Positions 10,401 through 20,816 of a DNA stretch of 64,000 bases are shown here, in pieces. Source of the DNA: Chaetomium olivaceum (lineage: Eukaryota; Ascomycota; Sordariomycetes; Sordariales; Chaetomiaceae). Position 1 is the first letter of the stretch. The number at the start of each line of letters is the position of its first letter. Under the pieces are notes generated by a model. The model did not search any database. It saw nothing but the letters and a program-made list of their open reading frames with translations, and was not told the DNA's origin. Where the stretch lies: assembly GCA_039881045.1 (NCBI GenBank), contig JAYWVB010000027.1:62001-126000 (forward strand). Reading direction: 5' to 3'. Made by a program: the position numbers and the translations under genes.

Positions 10401-13221
10401 TAGGAGTCGGAGGTTCGGGGCCGGGTTGCGGCTTCGGCTTTGCCTGCCTCACGGGGCTGATTGAAGCATAGAGTTGGGCCATGGCCGGGTCTAGGGGGAT
10501 GTCTTTGAGTTCCCACTGTGCATGTGGCCAATGACGGCTTCGACTGATTGTGTAACATACCTGGAAGCGCTGGTGCTCGAGTGTGGTTGGGGCTGATCAA
10601 AGAGCTGGGAGGAACTATCAAGGTGTGAGTGTCTTCGAAAGAGCCCGACTGTATTATACGCCGAGATGCTATCTGAACTCCAGCGCAGAATCACAACGGC
10701 GGGTGTTCGAGTGCGTGATAAAAGATGGGCTGGCTCGTTCCTCAACCTGCTTGACCTGGCTATCGGCACCTCTTTAAGCAAACGGCCGGCCACCCTCCCC
10801 CACCCAGGGTGCCTGCCTATCTCATCAATACCTGCGTGAACGTTGTGGCACCCCGGGCTGGACAAGGTACCTGGGTGGAACCCAGGTCTCCAAAGTGAGA
10901 CACCGCAGGAACCCGACGAGAGGGCTTACTGAAAGCTTGACGTGGCACGCCACTTTTACGGACGGTTTGATCGTCCCAGGTGGGGGTGGTGTGTTGGGAG
11001 ATGGTGGGCGACCCTCTCGGCACCGACGTGCAGAATTTCCTCTGACAGTAGAGTGCCAACTGCAACTCTTCCCATTCCGCTCGACTGAGGGGCCTCAGCG
11101 GCCAGTGCTGTGTGCGTGTATCTTCAGAATCGGGGGAATGTGCACGGATAAAATCCATCCATAATCTGTCGATTGCGGAGCGTCATCGTCCTTGGACAGG
11201 ACCGGATGCCCATAGGATCGTCCAAGGGCAGGGATTGCAAACCTTGTTCTGCTGCTCAGGTGACAGCTTGCGGGATCCTGGGTGTTACCCGATGGAGAGG
11301 GCTTCCAGATATTAAAGGAGCGTCTTAGGGCGGTTGCTTTAAGCCCCGGTGCACCAGTACTGGGGGTTCATGTATGTCATCGGGCTGCATGCTCCCTGCA
11401 CCTCCCGCACCTGCAGCAAGTTCCATGTACGTCGAGCCTTCGAGACGATATACCCGGGTCCGTGCCCAAGGTTCGCAGCCGTCGAGAAACTCGCTTGTAA
11501 CATTTCGTGGCCGCAATTTTGGGCCGGCCGGACCACAAGACCAGACGGGAGAGTGGTATCTCGAGCGAGGGCGAGGGGGGATCAGGCAGCCGTGGCCGTT
11601 TGAAAGGCCACTTGTTCGATCCGAATTATTCCGTCGACCTTCTAGGTAACCCGCAAGAGCGCCATCTGTGCTGATCCTGAGGACGGCCGATCCACCGTTG
11701 ACACAAGTTCGGACGAGCCAAAGAACAGGGGAGATCACACTCGGCCTGTTATCAAGATCCGGCGCTAGCAGGCCACTCGGCTCGGGATGGTACGTTCTGC
11801 TCTGACCTCTTTCTCGGCGGAGAACGGACGTTCGCGTGTTTCTAGATGTATTATCCATCGTCCACTGAACTGCGGTTGTCGTCCGAGATCTGACTACCCA
11901 TGGTCGTAGAGGGGTCTCGCGGTCAAGTCCAGTATGCAGAAGAGTAAGCTCGGTTTGATGGAGTATGGGCGGGTACACATTCGTGTTTTCCATGTATCAA
12001 AAATGGAGCCGAGTCTTGACCCCCACAGCACCCGCTTGAGTGCGAATTGTTTCAAATTCGGTCCGTGGGGAACCACGTGAGGCCGCCTTATATTATTTCT
12101 GGGGGTGGAAATGTGAGAAATGAGAGGATGAAATGTGGTTCTGCCCTTCTTTTTTCCATCCGAGTGCCAGTGACTCACCCCGTGTTAGCTCTTGCCCGTT
12201 GTTCTTGCCCGCTCTTGCCTCCCTTGGTACTGCTCTTGCCTTGCCCATTGATCTCTGCCCGGGATGACCCCCAACTTTCTTATCAGTTCGATGCCGTCAC
12301 GAGCTAGGAAAATTAGGAAACCTCGGATATTTCGTATGTTGGTCCTTGCTCCGCCGCGCTTCGTTTGCTCCGTTTGTCCCTTTTCAACCAGCTAGCAGTG
12401 GCACTTTGCAAGTTGTAGATTGGTTGTCTGGAAAAAGACGGCGCTGGTCTGTTCCCTGTCAATTTCCTACCCTACCCTTGATACAAAACGGGCAGCAGAT
12501 CTTCTTGGCGCCCCGCAAACGCCACTGTCAGAGCATGCCGGTGCCTGTCGTGCTTGTTTCTAGAAGCATTCTCCACCAAGATCTTTTCCAACGTCCGAGG
12601 GTTCGTGACCGTTCGTCTCAACTTGCATCCCTCGATCCACCCCCCGTCTGCATCCCCGGATCTGCCTAGTCATAGCGTCAGGCGGCATCGCAAAGACCAC
12701 CCATATCGGGCACTGTTTGCCCCTTTGCAGGTGCCGGATAACCCGGCGAGGGTATCACATTCCCGTGGTACATTGTACTTTCGCCAGTGTGAACCTCGAA
12801 ACCCATTCCGACATCACAACACCCGCGACAGTGTGATAGGCATGACAAACACACCATGACCAGGCGGATAAGGGGTTAGTTCGTGAGGCACGCCTCCCGT
12901 GCCCTGGCGTCTTTGGCTCCTACGTACTTCGTACGGCAGTGCCATCCGTCTCGGAAGAGTATGGCTAAGACGGTTGTGGTTCTTCTGCCGCCGAGAGTTT
13001 GGCCCCCAACTTTGTCCGAGGTAAGACTTACCGGTGTTAATTTGCCCCAAAGGCAAGCGATGTACTGAACCAAACACTGCAATCTTTAGTTTCCTGTTCC
13101 GATAACTCGGCAAGCAGACCCTCCGCGACCAAGGTAACCGTTGATATCACGTGTTCCTACCCAATCTCAACCACCATCTCCAGCTCACGCCAGCAAGCCT
13201 TGAAACCCCCTCCAGCCAGCC
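10401..13221. other. gene-free region
   Basis: Composition returns to near background. Open frames of 70-220 codons occur but lack recognisable motifs, plausible introns or consistent codon bias. Repeated CTCTTGCC-like words occur near 12187-12245. Nothing is annotated with confidence. Confidence 0.4.
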
Positions 13222-13711
13222 ATGGTCCTCACCGTCATCCTCTGGGGCTGCAAAATCCCTGTCACGCTTCTGGACCGGTTCCTCGAAGTCAACGGCTAGC
13301 ACGCGACCTACAGGCACCCCCCCTTATCCGCCGAGGGCGAGCTGGACCGAGGGCCCGTGTTTCTGCTCACTGAGTGGGCGGCGTGTCGACCGTGGCCACA
13401 CCAAAGCGCGGCTATTCGTCCGGCAAAAGGAGGGTCATGCCCGTGCGGCGCACGCCTACGTCGCCTATGCCTGCGTCCTGGTCCACGCACAGCGCAAGCT
13501 TGATCTAGCCCTGTGACTGCCCGAAGCAGCTCCACCGGGGTTCACGGAACTGCGTCAGGATATTCTGGGGTTTGCTGAGTTGGGGGAGGAGGCGTTGCTA
13601 CGCGGAGAGGGGGTGCAAGATGCCAAGGGGAGGACTTGGCTGCGGCTTTGCACGTTGTTGTGGCGGACGAGCGTGTGTTTTGGTGGTCGTCGCCTTGTGT
13701 GCGCGAGGTGA
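13222..13711 (+). pseudogene. decayed protein-coding gene, unknown fungal family
   Basis: A reading frame starts at ATG 13222 with MVLTVILWGCKIPVTLLDR and meets TAG at 13297-13299. It then stays protein-like in the same frame (HATYRHPPLSAEGELDRG) until about 13390. After that the coding signal moves to another frame reading KARLFVRQKEGHARAAHAY and YACVLVHAQRKLDLAL, stops at TGA 13514-13516, and continues in that frame with LPEAAPPGFTELRQDILGF to about 13711. Two stops and one frameshift in an otherwise protein-like sequence indicate a dead copy of a fungal gene. The family is not recognised. Its place in the gene-poor island next to repeats fits a duplicated, mutated copy. Confidence 0.55.
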
Positions 13712-14065
13712 AGTCCCAAAGTCGTTTGCGCGGCTGTGCTTGGATTGTGTGGTCCGTAGACTGGTTGATGCCCGTTCGTCCCTAGTCGGACCTCTGTTGC
13801 GACCATTGTGACGCGAGATTTGAGGATTGGTTTAAGAGACAGGCTCATCGGCCGGAAGAACATGGATGGGTGCGAGGTTGGCGGTGTTCTACCCCAATGT
13901 TGAGTCGAGTTCATATATCCTGTGGTCGCTGTGATAGACATTGCGATGTTCATTACCTAGGTAACGTTAAGCCCTGGAATTTTGGCGGTATAGGTACCGA
14001 GGATTTGGATTATTGGTGTGGTGTGACCGGGGGAGAAAGGAAGGAAAATAAAATGACGCCTGCCT

Positions 14066-14391
14066 TGGGTAGATATAGAATTTCCGACATGCCCAATTTC
14101 GCCGACCACCCCTAGCATGGCTCAACGGTCAATGGGGGTGGTCGAGGCCCCGGGGCGAAAAGTCCTAGTATCTCTCACCGAGAGGTCACCAGTTCGATCC
14201 GCCCCGGGGTAGCGTAAAAAGGTTTGTACCCCTTCTCCATTCACTCTCTCTGGCCAGAGTGGTCAGAAAAGCGTGATTTTCTGGCCACTTTGCAGCTCTC
14301 CCCACCCCCTTCAGTAAATCCATCCGGGTTTCGTAGCCAGCTAGCTCCCCGAAGCTAGCTGGTGAGCTTTTGCTTTTGCTCTTTATTCGAC
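14066..14391 (+). mobile_element. structured SINE-like repeat, copy 1
   Basis: Shares recognisable homology with 51426-51713. Shared features in order are: a hairpin CGACCACCCC (14103-14112) with GGGGTGGTCG (14135-14144); an A-box-like TGGCTCAACGG at 14118-14128 in its loop; GTCGAGGCCCCGGGGC; a hairpin CTCTC-ACC-GAGAG; a B-box-like AGTTCGATCC at 14191-14200; and a 3' block GGGTTTCGTA..GCTGGTGAGCTTTTGCT at about 14325-14375. CCCCGGGGCG can also pair with CGCCCCGGGG around the inner hairpin. The T-stem of a true tRNA is not formed, so this is not a working tRNA gene. A tRNA-derived short interspersed element is the best guess; a structured noncoding RNA is the alternative. Confidence 0.6.
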
Positions 14392-15271
14392 TTGAACTTT
14401 CCGATGTACAACTAAGGTACTTGACCGAAGCTTGTTTACTTATTAGCTTGCCTAGGTAACTAGAGAGTTGTAAGATTCCAAGTAGTCGAAAGACTTCAAG
14501 TAACCATATATAACTAATGTAGTATCCTTCCTTCCTAGCCCAAACTACGAGCCTGCCTGCTTTGGCAGACAATGCGTGTCTTATTGGCTAGTGAGGGGTG
14601 CGAACCGGTTGCTTTTTGCCGGTGCACCGATCCCACGCTCCGGGGCTTCGGAGGTTCAGTGCCCCACCTTCACTCACTTGCAAGCGAGACAACCCCTCAA
14701 CCCCACCATGATGATCCATCAGCCTCAACTTTAAACCTGGACCATAGTTTTACTGTGGGCACATGCCGAGCGCTATCTCGACGTAAGCGGCTTTTTTGCC
14801 TCGGGAATATATTAAAGAATGAGGTGTTTTGGTCGGACCCAAACCAATCTCGAATGGAAGAGATGACGGAAACGAGGATGAAAAATACCAATCATCTATC
14901 TACCTACGAAGTAGTCTTGGCTGATTCCAGGAAAATGTGCGAACTCTTCGGGCCATAGTTGGTGGTGTACTTACTTGGAGTTGAGTGGCCGGGTGTCAGA
15001 TGCTATACCCGCTCGCTCGGTTCCTAGTAGCCGAGCGAGGCCGAACAAAGCGACAGCTGGGCAACTCTGTCATTTTGCAGGGACATGGAGTATTTTATTT
15101 ATAAGAAGCGGAGTTGAGACGTCACACACCCTATCTCCCCTCACTCTTGTTCGCTCCCAGCGCCAACGTAACAACTCATTCTCATTCCAACTGCAATTGA
15201 GACAAATCTCGCGCTATCCTTCCATTGGCATTGCCCTTGTCACCACCAACACCGAAGCAATTCCGAACATC
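14392..15271. other. upstream region of SET-domain gene
   Basis: No coding region is supported. A TATTTTATTTATAAG stretch near 15090-15105 and a pyrimidine-rich leader before the ATG at 15272 are plausible promoter elements of the SET-domain gene. Confidence 0.5.
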
Positions 15272-16149
15272 ATGGCTCCCATCAAGCCGCACTGGGCGCA
15301 GCCATCGCACCCCGACGTCCAGGAGGTCATCGTCAACGAGGCCGCATTTACCACCAAGAGCATCTCCAAGGTTGCCCTTCCTCCGTTTGGTTTGTTTGCC
15401 AAGCTGGAGTTCCCGCCATGTACCATCGCTCCCGAGGCCACCTACGCGACGGTCCAGATGAGCCGTGACGGGCACTTTGACCTGAACAGCGACCTGCTGT
15501 ACATCAACCACTCGTGCGAGCCGTCTCTGGTCAGTACCCTTTGTTTGCGCCTGGGGGAGGGAGTCGTGGGATACAGCACAAGGCGTGGCCCATTGTTGAC
15601 ATAACGCCCCTTTCTTTACTTTATAGATCTTCGACACGGCCAGCATGAACGTCATCGCCGGCCCCAAAGGCCTGCAGCCAGGCGACGAGCTGACGGTATG
15701 TCACCCCCCCCTTTCCACTCTTCTCCTTTCAAGGTAAAAAAAAACAAGAGAAAGGTTACGAGGGGCAAAAACACTAAAAGAAACAACCACAGTTCTTCTA
15801 CCCCTCCACCGAGTGGTCCATGGCGCAGTCCTTCGACTGCCTGTGCCAAGCCCCGACCTGCCGCGGCCGCATCGCCGGCGCGCGCGACATGACCCCCCGC
15901 CAACTCGAGGGGCTGTGGTTGAACGGGCACATCCGTACGCTGCTCGAGGAGCGCGACGCGGGCCGCAACAAGACCAAGGTCAACGGCACCAACGGCACCA
16001 ATGGCACTAATGGCGTCAATGGTATTGCCGACGCCTATGATGCCGCCGGGGCTGGGGTCTCCGGCGTGTCTGCCGGGGCGCAGCGGCGCGGTCCGACGTC
16101 AAGGGAATTGAGCGGCGAGATGGGCGGGGATACGTCGGTGGCTGTTTGA
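15272..16149 (+). CDS. small SET-domain protein
   Basis: Exons 15272-15529, 15627-15695 and 15793-16149 encode 227 residues; all introns are phase 0 with GTCAGT and GTATGT donors. The SET signature NHSCEPSL closes exon 1. PGDELTFFYPSTEW gives the second conserved SET block. FDCLCQAPTCRG supplies the post-SET CxCx4C zinc ligands. The N-terminal half of a full SET domain is reduced, which is typical of the short SET proteins found in filamentous ascomycetes. Whether it methylates histones or other proteins is unknown. The tail after about residue 175 is low complexity (NGTNGTNGTNG, then Gly/Ser). The start is the first ATG in frame after a pyrimidine-rich leader; the frame stays open upstream, but that stretch does not look coding. 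Confidence 0.85.
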
Positions 16150-16536
16150 GGGGGGATCTGTGTATTGCTTTGCTGCGGGCGGCTGTGGATTTTCAACAAT
16201 GAGGCAGCTGGCTGGGCTTACACAGAAGGGAGGTTTGGTTTCCTTTGTTTTTGTTTTGTTTTGTTTTGTTTGATATGTTTTTGATTTGGTGCGATTTTAC
16301 AAAAGTTATTTGACAGCTGCGATATATGATCGAGGAGGGTGCGTTACTTTGGTACAACCGTACAAGTCCCATCCCTAATTGCCGACCGATTTCCCTACCC
16401 CTGAATGCGGTGTAACCATAAACTCCAAGCCATCTCCAGCGCCGGGTTGATCCGAGGCGGCTCCCAGGTTGTAAAGTAAGCCATATGTTGTACATACAAG
16501 AGGGTTGGGACCCTCCCATGGTCGGTATTTACCAGA
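16150..16536. other. convergent intergenic region
   Basis: Lies between two tail-to-tail genes. It contains a TTTTG repeat (TTTGTTTTTGTTTTG) near 16240-16270 and no coding signal. Confidence 0.6.
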
Positions 16537-17826
16537 TCATGACCTCCCCTTTTTGAACCTCGCCGTAAACGCAGGGCACGGCGCCTCGCCGCCCTTGATG
16601 CCACCCAACAACCAATCCGTCAAGCCCACCACCTTCGCACCCACTCCCTTTTCCCATTGTCCGCTTTCCTGCATATGCTCGATCGTATGGTTGAGTATTC
16701 TCCCCCGCTGTCAAAGTCGAAAATGAACAGCCCCGTAAACTCCTTGTCACTTGACCCAGCAGGCTGCGCCATCCCCACCGGCGCCTTGAACCCCGTCCCA
16801 CTCTCGTCCTCGCCTTGGCGTAGTTGTTGCTGCTGCTGTTGTTGTGGTTGTATCCCCTCCCCCCTCCCACTCCCAATTCCGCTCCGACTCCTCCCTACAT
16901 CCTTCCCTCTCTCCACATCACCACCACCATCACCACCACCACCATCACCACCACCACCATCACCACCACCACCATCACCACCACCACCACCGCCATCCCC
17001 CCCTCCAAACCCCAACCACCCCCTCAACTTCCTCCCGCCACCGCCCACAGTCCGCCACCTCACAATCAACTGCTCGCCACACGCGCCCTCCGCCCTCCTC
17101 CCGCCCAGCCTTCCCATCACGGCATCGTACGACGACGACCCCCCGGAATCCACCATGCGCTCGGACAGGATCTGCAGCCGCACGTTCCCCACCAGGGGCA
17201 CGCGGTTCCAGGCGATCGGCGACGACCACAGCGCGGCCGTGTAGGCGACGCGGCCCGACACGGTGGGCAGGTGCGGGTGCGTCGAGGGGAAGAGGTGCAG
17301 GGTGATGCGCGGCGAGAGGATCCTCTGCGGGGGCGGGGATTGCAGCAGGGTGGGGAGGTGCGATTGGAGGATGCGTAGGGCTGGAGAACGAAAGTTAGTT
17401 GGATAGGGCCTGGCCTGTATGGTTGGGGGGTGGGGATGGTGAAAGGGAGGGGAGGGGAGGGGAAGGGGAGGGCGTACTCTTGCCGAGCTTGACTTTGCGC
17501 TCGTCGGGTGGTTTGTTGTTGCCTGGCTCCGGGGAGAGGAGCGGCCGGTGGGAGGTGAAGAGGGCGACGTCGTCGGGGATGAGTTTTGGTGGGGTGGTGG
17601 GATTTTGGAGGGTTGCTAGGTTCTTTTTGGGTGTTGATGGCAGAGATGAAGCTCGTGGTGGGCGTGAGGTTGTGGAGAGGTAGTGTACGGGTGCTTCTGA
17701 GCTGTGGCGGCGTTCAATTGCTGGCGGAGCTCCCCATGGCGATAAAGCTGTACAAGTTGTCGCTGGGACCACCCGCGCTGCAGACCCGTGCAGAGGGCAT
17801 CGCAGCATCCTCGCCGGCGCAGACAT
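16537..17826 (-). CDS. uncharacterised fungal protein, frame broken in C5 tract
   Basis: Minus-strand exons 17826-17478 and 17380-16537 are joined by a GTACGC..CAG intron. The first 60 residues are rich in Arg, Ser and Ala and could target mitochondria (inference). The conserved part starts near HPHLPTVSGRVAYTAALW and includes WNRVPLVGNVRLQILSERMV. A Gly/Asp and poly-Gln insertion follows, then EFTGLFIFDFDSG. There the frame breaks at a run of five C on the plus strand (16702-16706). The next frame continues with GRILNHTIEHMQESGQWEKG and WLLGG and ends RFKKGRS. One extra base in the run restores a single 397-residue protein. I recognise this as a conserved fungal family but cannot give it a function. 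A consensus error is more likely than a real pseudogene. Confidence 0.65.
16918..16994. repeat. CAC/CAT trinucleotide microsatellite
   Basis: Runs of CACCACCACCAT repeated about six times. Read on the minus strand within the coding frame, they encode a Gly-rich tract with spaced Asp residues inside the uncharacterised protein. Confidence 0.9.
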
Positions 17827-18651
17827 TTGATTGTTGGGTTTGTAGATTTCCTTCCCGATTGTAGACTTTCACGGGACTTGCCGACTGGCTAACGGGATAT
17901 GTTCGGTGAGGGTTGGCTGGTTTGCGTGGTGTTGGAGGTGCGGGTGGTGCGGGTGTAGCAGGGATGATGTCAGTCGTCTTCTTGATCTCGACGCTAAGAC
18001 GAAAAGATGTGACTACGGCCCCGATATGACGATATTCATCTCACGCTTTATGAGAGGCCGGGCCAGGTTCCTCTTGGAATCCCATGCCGTCGGCATTTCA
18101 GGCTCCATCCCCCCCACCTGTCTGACCACTGCAAAGGTGCTGCCAGCTGACACTCATCAGTGGAGAAGCCACACCGGGCCCCAGTGTCACGAGCCTGAAG
18201 CCTCAGGTCTCGGCTCCTCGGGACACAGAGAGTTCCCCAGTAACAGTCACGCGGAATGATCAAGTCGTCTGCCTGGGCGAATCCCTTGTTTTTCTTCTTT
18301 TGGTTCCTTCTCTTTGGCTCAGGTTCCAAGCTTTTGACTGCGTTCTGACCTGTAACAAGCCACACTTGCCACAGTCAACATCCTCGTCACGTGAGAGAGC
18401 TGCCTCCCCTGAAGGCCCGCCTGTGATGTTCGCCCGAGCCAAGCTGGGCCTGGGACCAATTGTTCTGACGCCCTGACGCAGCAGCCTTCCTGAGACGACT
18501 GCACTTCTTCCTCGTCAACCGACCAGCCTTCCTCATCATCAAACTCCGACCAAACCACCCACCTTGAACTTTTCTCCACTTGCATCAACCGCAACCATTC
18601 GCATCTGACTCCACCGCATCCTCAACGCAACACTACTACAAATCGCCCACC
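17827..18651. promoter_or_regulatory. divergent intergenic region upstream of ypt1
   Basis: Separates the minus-strand uncharacterised gene from ypt1 on the plus strand and must carry both promoters. CT-rich stretches and CAAC-rich sequence directly precede the ypt1 ATG at 18652. No individual factor site is claimed. Confidence 0.5.
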
Positions 18652-19668
18652 ATGAATCCCGAGTAGTACGTCTTCGCCTTCTGCGGTGCGGCCTGGCGCC
18701 TGCTGTCCGCTGCCCGCTGCCCGCTTCTTCTACCTTTGTTTGCTGCTGCTGACACTCTCGCTCTCCTCCAGGGTTCCCTCTCTCTGCCAGCTTCGCCGAT
18801 CCTCGCGATACTCGGACCTCGCTTTCCGCCCCGTGCCGACTACTAACAGAATCCCAGATACGACTACCTCTTCAAGCTGCTGCTCATCGGTGACTCTGGT
18901 GTCGGCAAGTCTTGCCTGCTCCTGCGGTTCGCCGACGACACCTACACAGAGTCCTACATCTCCACCATCGGTGTCGACTTCGTATGTGCCTGCCCAGAAA
19001 AAGCGGTCAGGTTGCAGTTGCTGACCCCCCGCAGAAAATCCGGACGATCGAGCTCGACGGCAAGACGGTGAAGCTACAAATCGTACGCACATCCCACCCA
19101 GTACCCCCCCACCCGGTCTAGGCATGAGACGGAGGGAGGAGGAGGAGAAGAGCCGTCAACTAACTTGAGTATAGTGGGACACGGCCGGCCAGGAACGTTT
19201 CCGCACCATCACATCGTCCTACTACCGCGGCGCCCACGGCATCTGCGTCGTCTATGACGTTACCGACATGGACAGCTTCAACAACGTCAAGCAGTGGCTG
19301 CAGGAGATCGACAGGTACGCCACCGAGGGCGTTAACAAGTTGCTCGTAGGAAACAAGAGCGATATGGCGGATAAGAAGGTCGTCGAGTACACAGTCGCCA
19401 AGGTACGTCCCGCACCCGCCACACCGGCCATGTGAAAGCTCGTTGACGGAACTGACACCCCGCCCAGGAATTCGCCGACAGTCTCGGCATCCCCTTCCTC
19501 GAGACGTCGGCCAAGAACGCCAGCAACGTCGAGCAGGCCTTCCTGACCATGGCCCGCCAGATCAAGGAGCGCATGGGCAGCAGCATCGCTACTAACAACA
19601 CGAAAGCCAATGTCAACGTCGCACCGGGTCAAGGTGTTTCCAGCAACAACAACAACGGCTGCTGCTAA
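18652..19668 (+). CDS. ypt1: Rab GTPase Ypt1 (Rab1)
   Basis: Small GTPase for ER-to-Golgi vesicle tethering. Five exons, 18652-18662, 18858-18981, 19035-19082, 19175-19402 and 19468-19668, give 203 residues, the normal family length. All Rab motifs are present: GDSGVGKS (P-loop), TIGVDFKIRTIELDGK (effector and RabF region), WDTAGQERFR (switch II), NKSD (guanine specificity) and ETSAKN. The protein ends in the CC prenylation pair (NNNNGCC). The first exon holds only MNP and two bases of the next codon; its donor reads GTAGTA, because a shift to the better GTACGT three bases on would create a stop. A perfect TACTAAC branch point precedes the first acceptor. Confidence 0.96.
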
Positions 19669-20816
19669 GCGACGGCTGCCGCCTACTGCGCCGTTTGATG
19701 TTGCTGCTACTGCTGCTGCTGCGCTCGGGTGTTTACGGTTTCTTGCATCGGATGGGTTTTTCGGACACTATGGGGGGGGCGTGGTTAGATCTGTGGGGGG
19801 GCTGGTCTGAGGAAGGAGGGGTGTCCTTTGGATGCGCTGGCGGTCGGTTTCCATTCGCTTTGGGTTTCTCCATTCCCACGTAAAGTCCTCCTTTCTGAGA
19901 GCGGGTGTCCCCCGGAAACCGGAGCTCGGACATTCCGTGTTTTGAGCCGGGCTCTCCCCTCCCGAAAGAGGGAAACGGAACAGGCGGAGGGGAAGCCCAG
20001 GCGCTCTCCCGGGAACGAAACACGACAGACTGGGGCCAGAGCAGGGAGTTGTTGATTTTTCTTTACCGCTACTGCCACCGCTGCCTTACTATTACTACTT
20101 ACAGCTCGCGTCTGTGTATTTTCCCATCTTGGTCATAACTGGGGTCTGTTTGTCTGTTTTGTTTTATTGATACACTGCGTCTTGTGAACTAGATTTGTTG
20201 TGCCTGGTCTGAAGATGCTGTGCTAATGCTAGAAGGTCGAGTGAGATAGGTTTGTCATGATAGCAAGGACTGAGTTTGGGCATCAATGCATAGGAGCTTA
20301 TCGCACTTTTCATCCCTCACATGGTCACTCTGCCTCTCACCAGCGGGAAATCTGGGAACCTATCGCTTGGTTTTTATCTACTGACCATGATCCTGTGACG
20401 TTGCGAGTGACAAACTGGTGATACCAGATGAGACATGTCTGCGCAAGATGATCTACGCAACACAACACTACGTAGCAAAATGCAACACGGTAATAGTTGG
20501 TCGAAAAAGATACAGAGGATCTCGATCCCATTACCCATTCCGTCACTACATAAAGCTATCTCTAATCTGATGGTGGTATCACAAACAAGAAGAAGAAAGA
20601 GAGAAAAAGGAAACGAGAAGAGACAAGGACTAGAAACAGGGAAATAGCAAGTGCAACCCTCAACTAACTCCCCAGCCAAACGCCATAAGAACTAGCCTTC
20701 CGATCCTTTTCCTTGTGGCCCAAGTTATTTTACATCCACCACCTTGTTAGCTAGCTCTCGGGGAATAGTTAAGGAAAAGCCACCTAGATCAACACCCCCA
20801 CAAACAAAATAGACCT
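19669..20816. other. convergent intergenic region
   Basis: A long 3' region between ypt1 and the convergent gene. No coding region or structured RNA was recognised. Confidence 0.5.

Noticed and set aside
11325..11993. 222-codon minus-strand open frame
   Set aside because: Long, but without recognisable motif, splice context or coding-type third-position bias, and it lies in the gene-poor island. It could be a chance frame.
14103..14215. True tRNA gene at the structured repeat
   Set aside because: A- and B-box-like motifs are present, but the T-stem does not pair and the spacing holds an extra nested hairpin, so a functional tRNA is unlikely.
16918..16994. CRISPR-like regular repeats
   Set aside because: These are simple CAC/CAT trinucleotide repeats inside a coding exon of a eukaryotic gene, without unique spacers.
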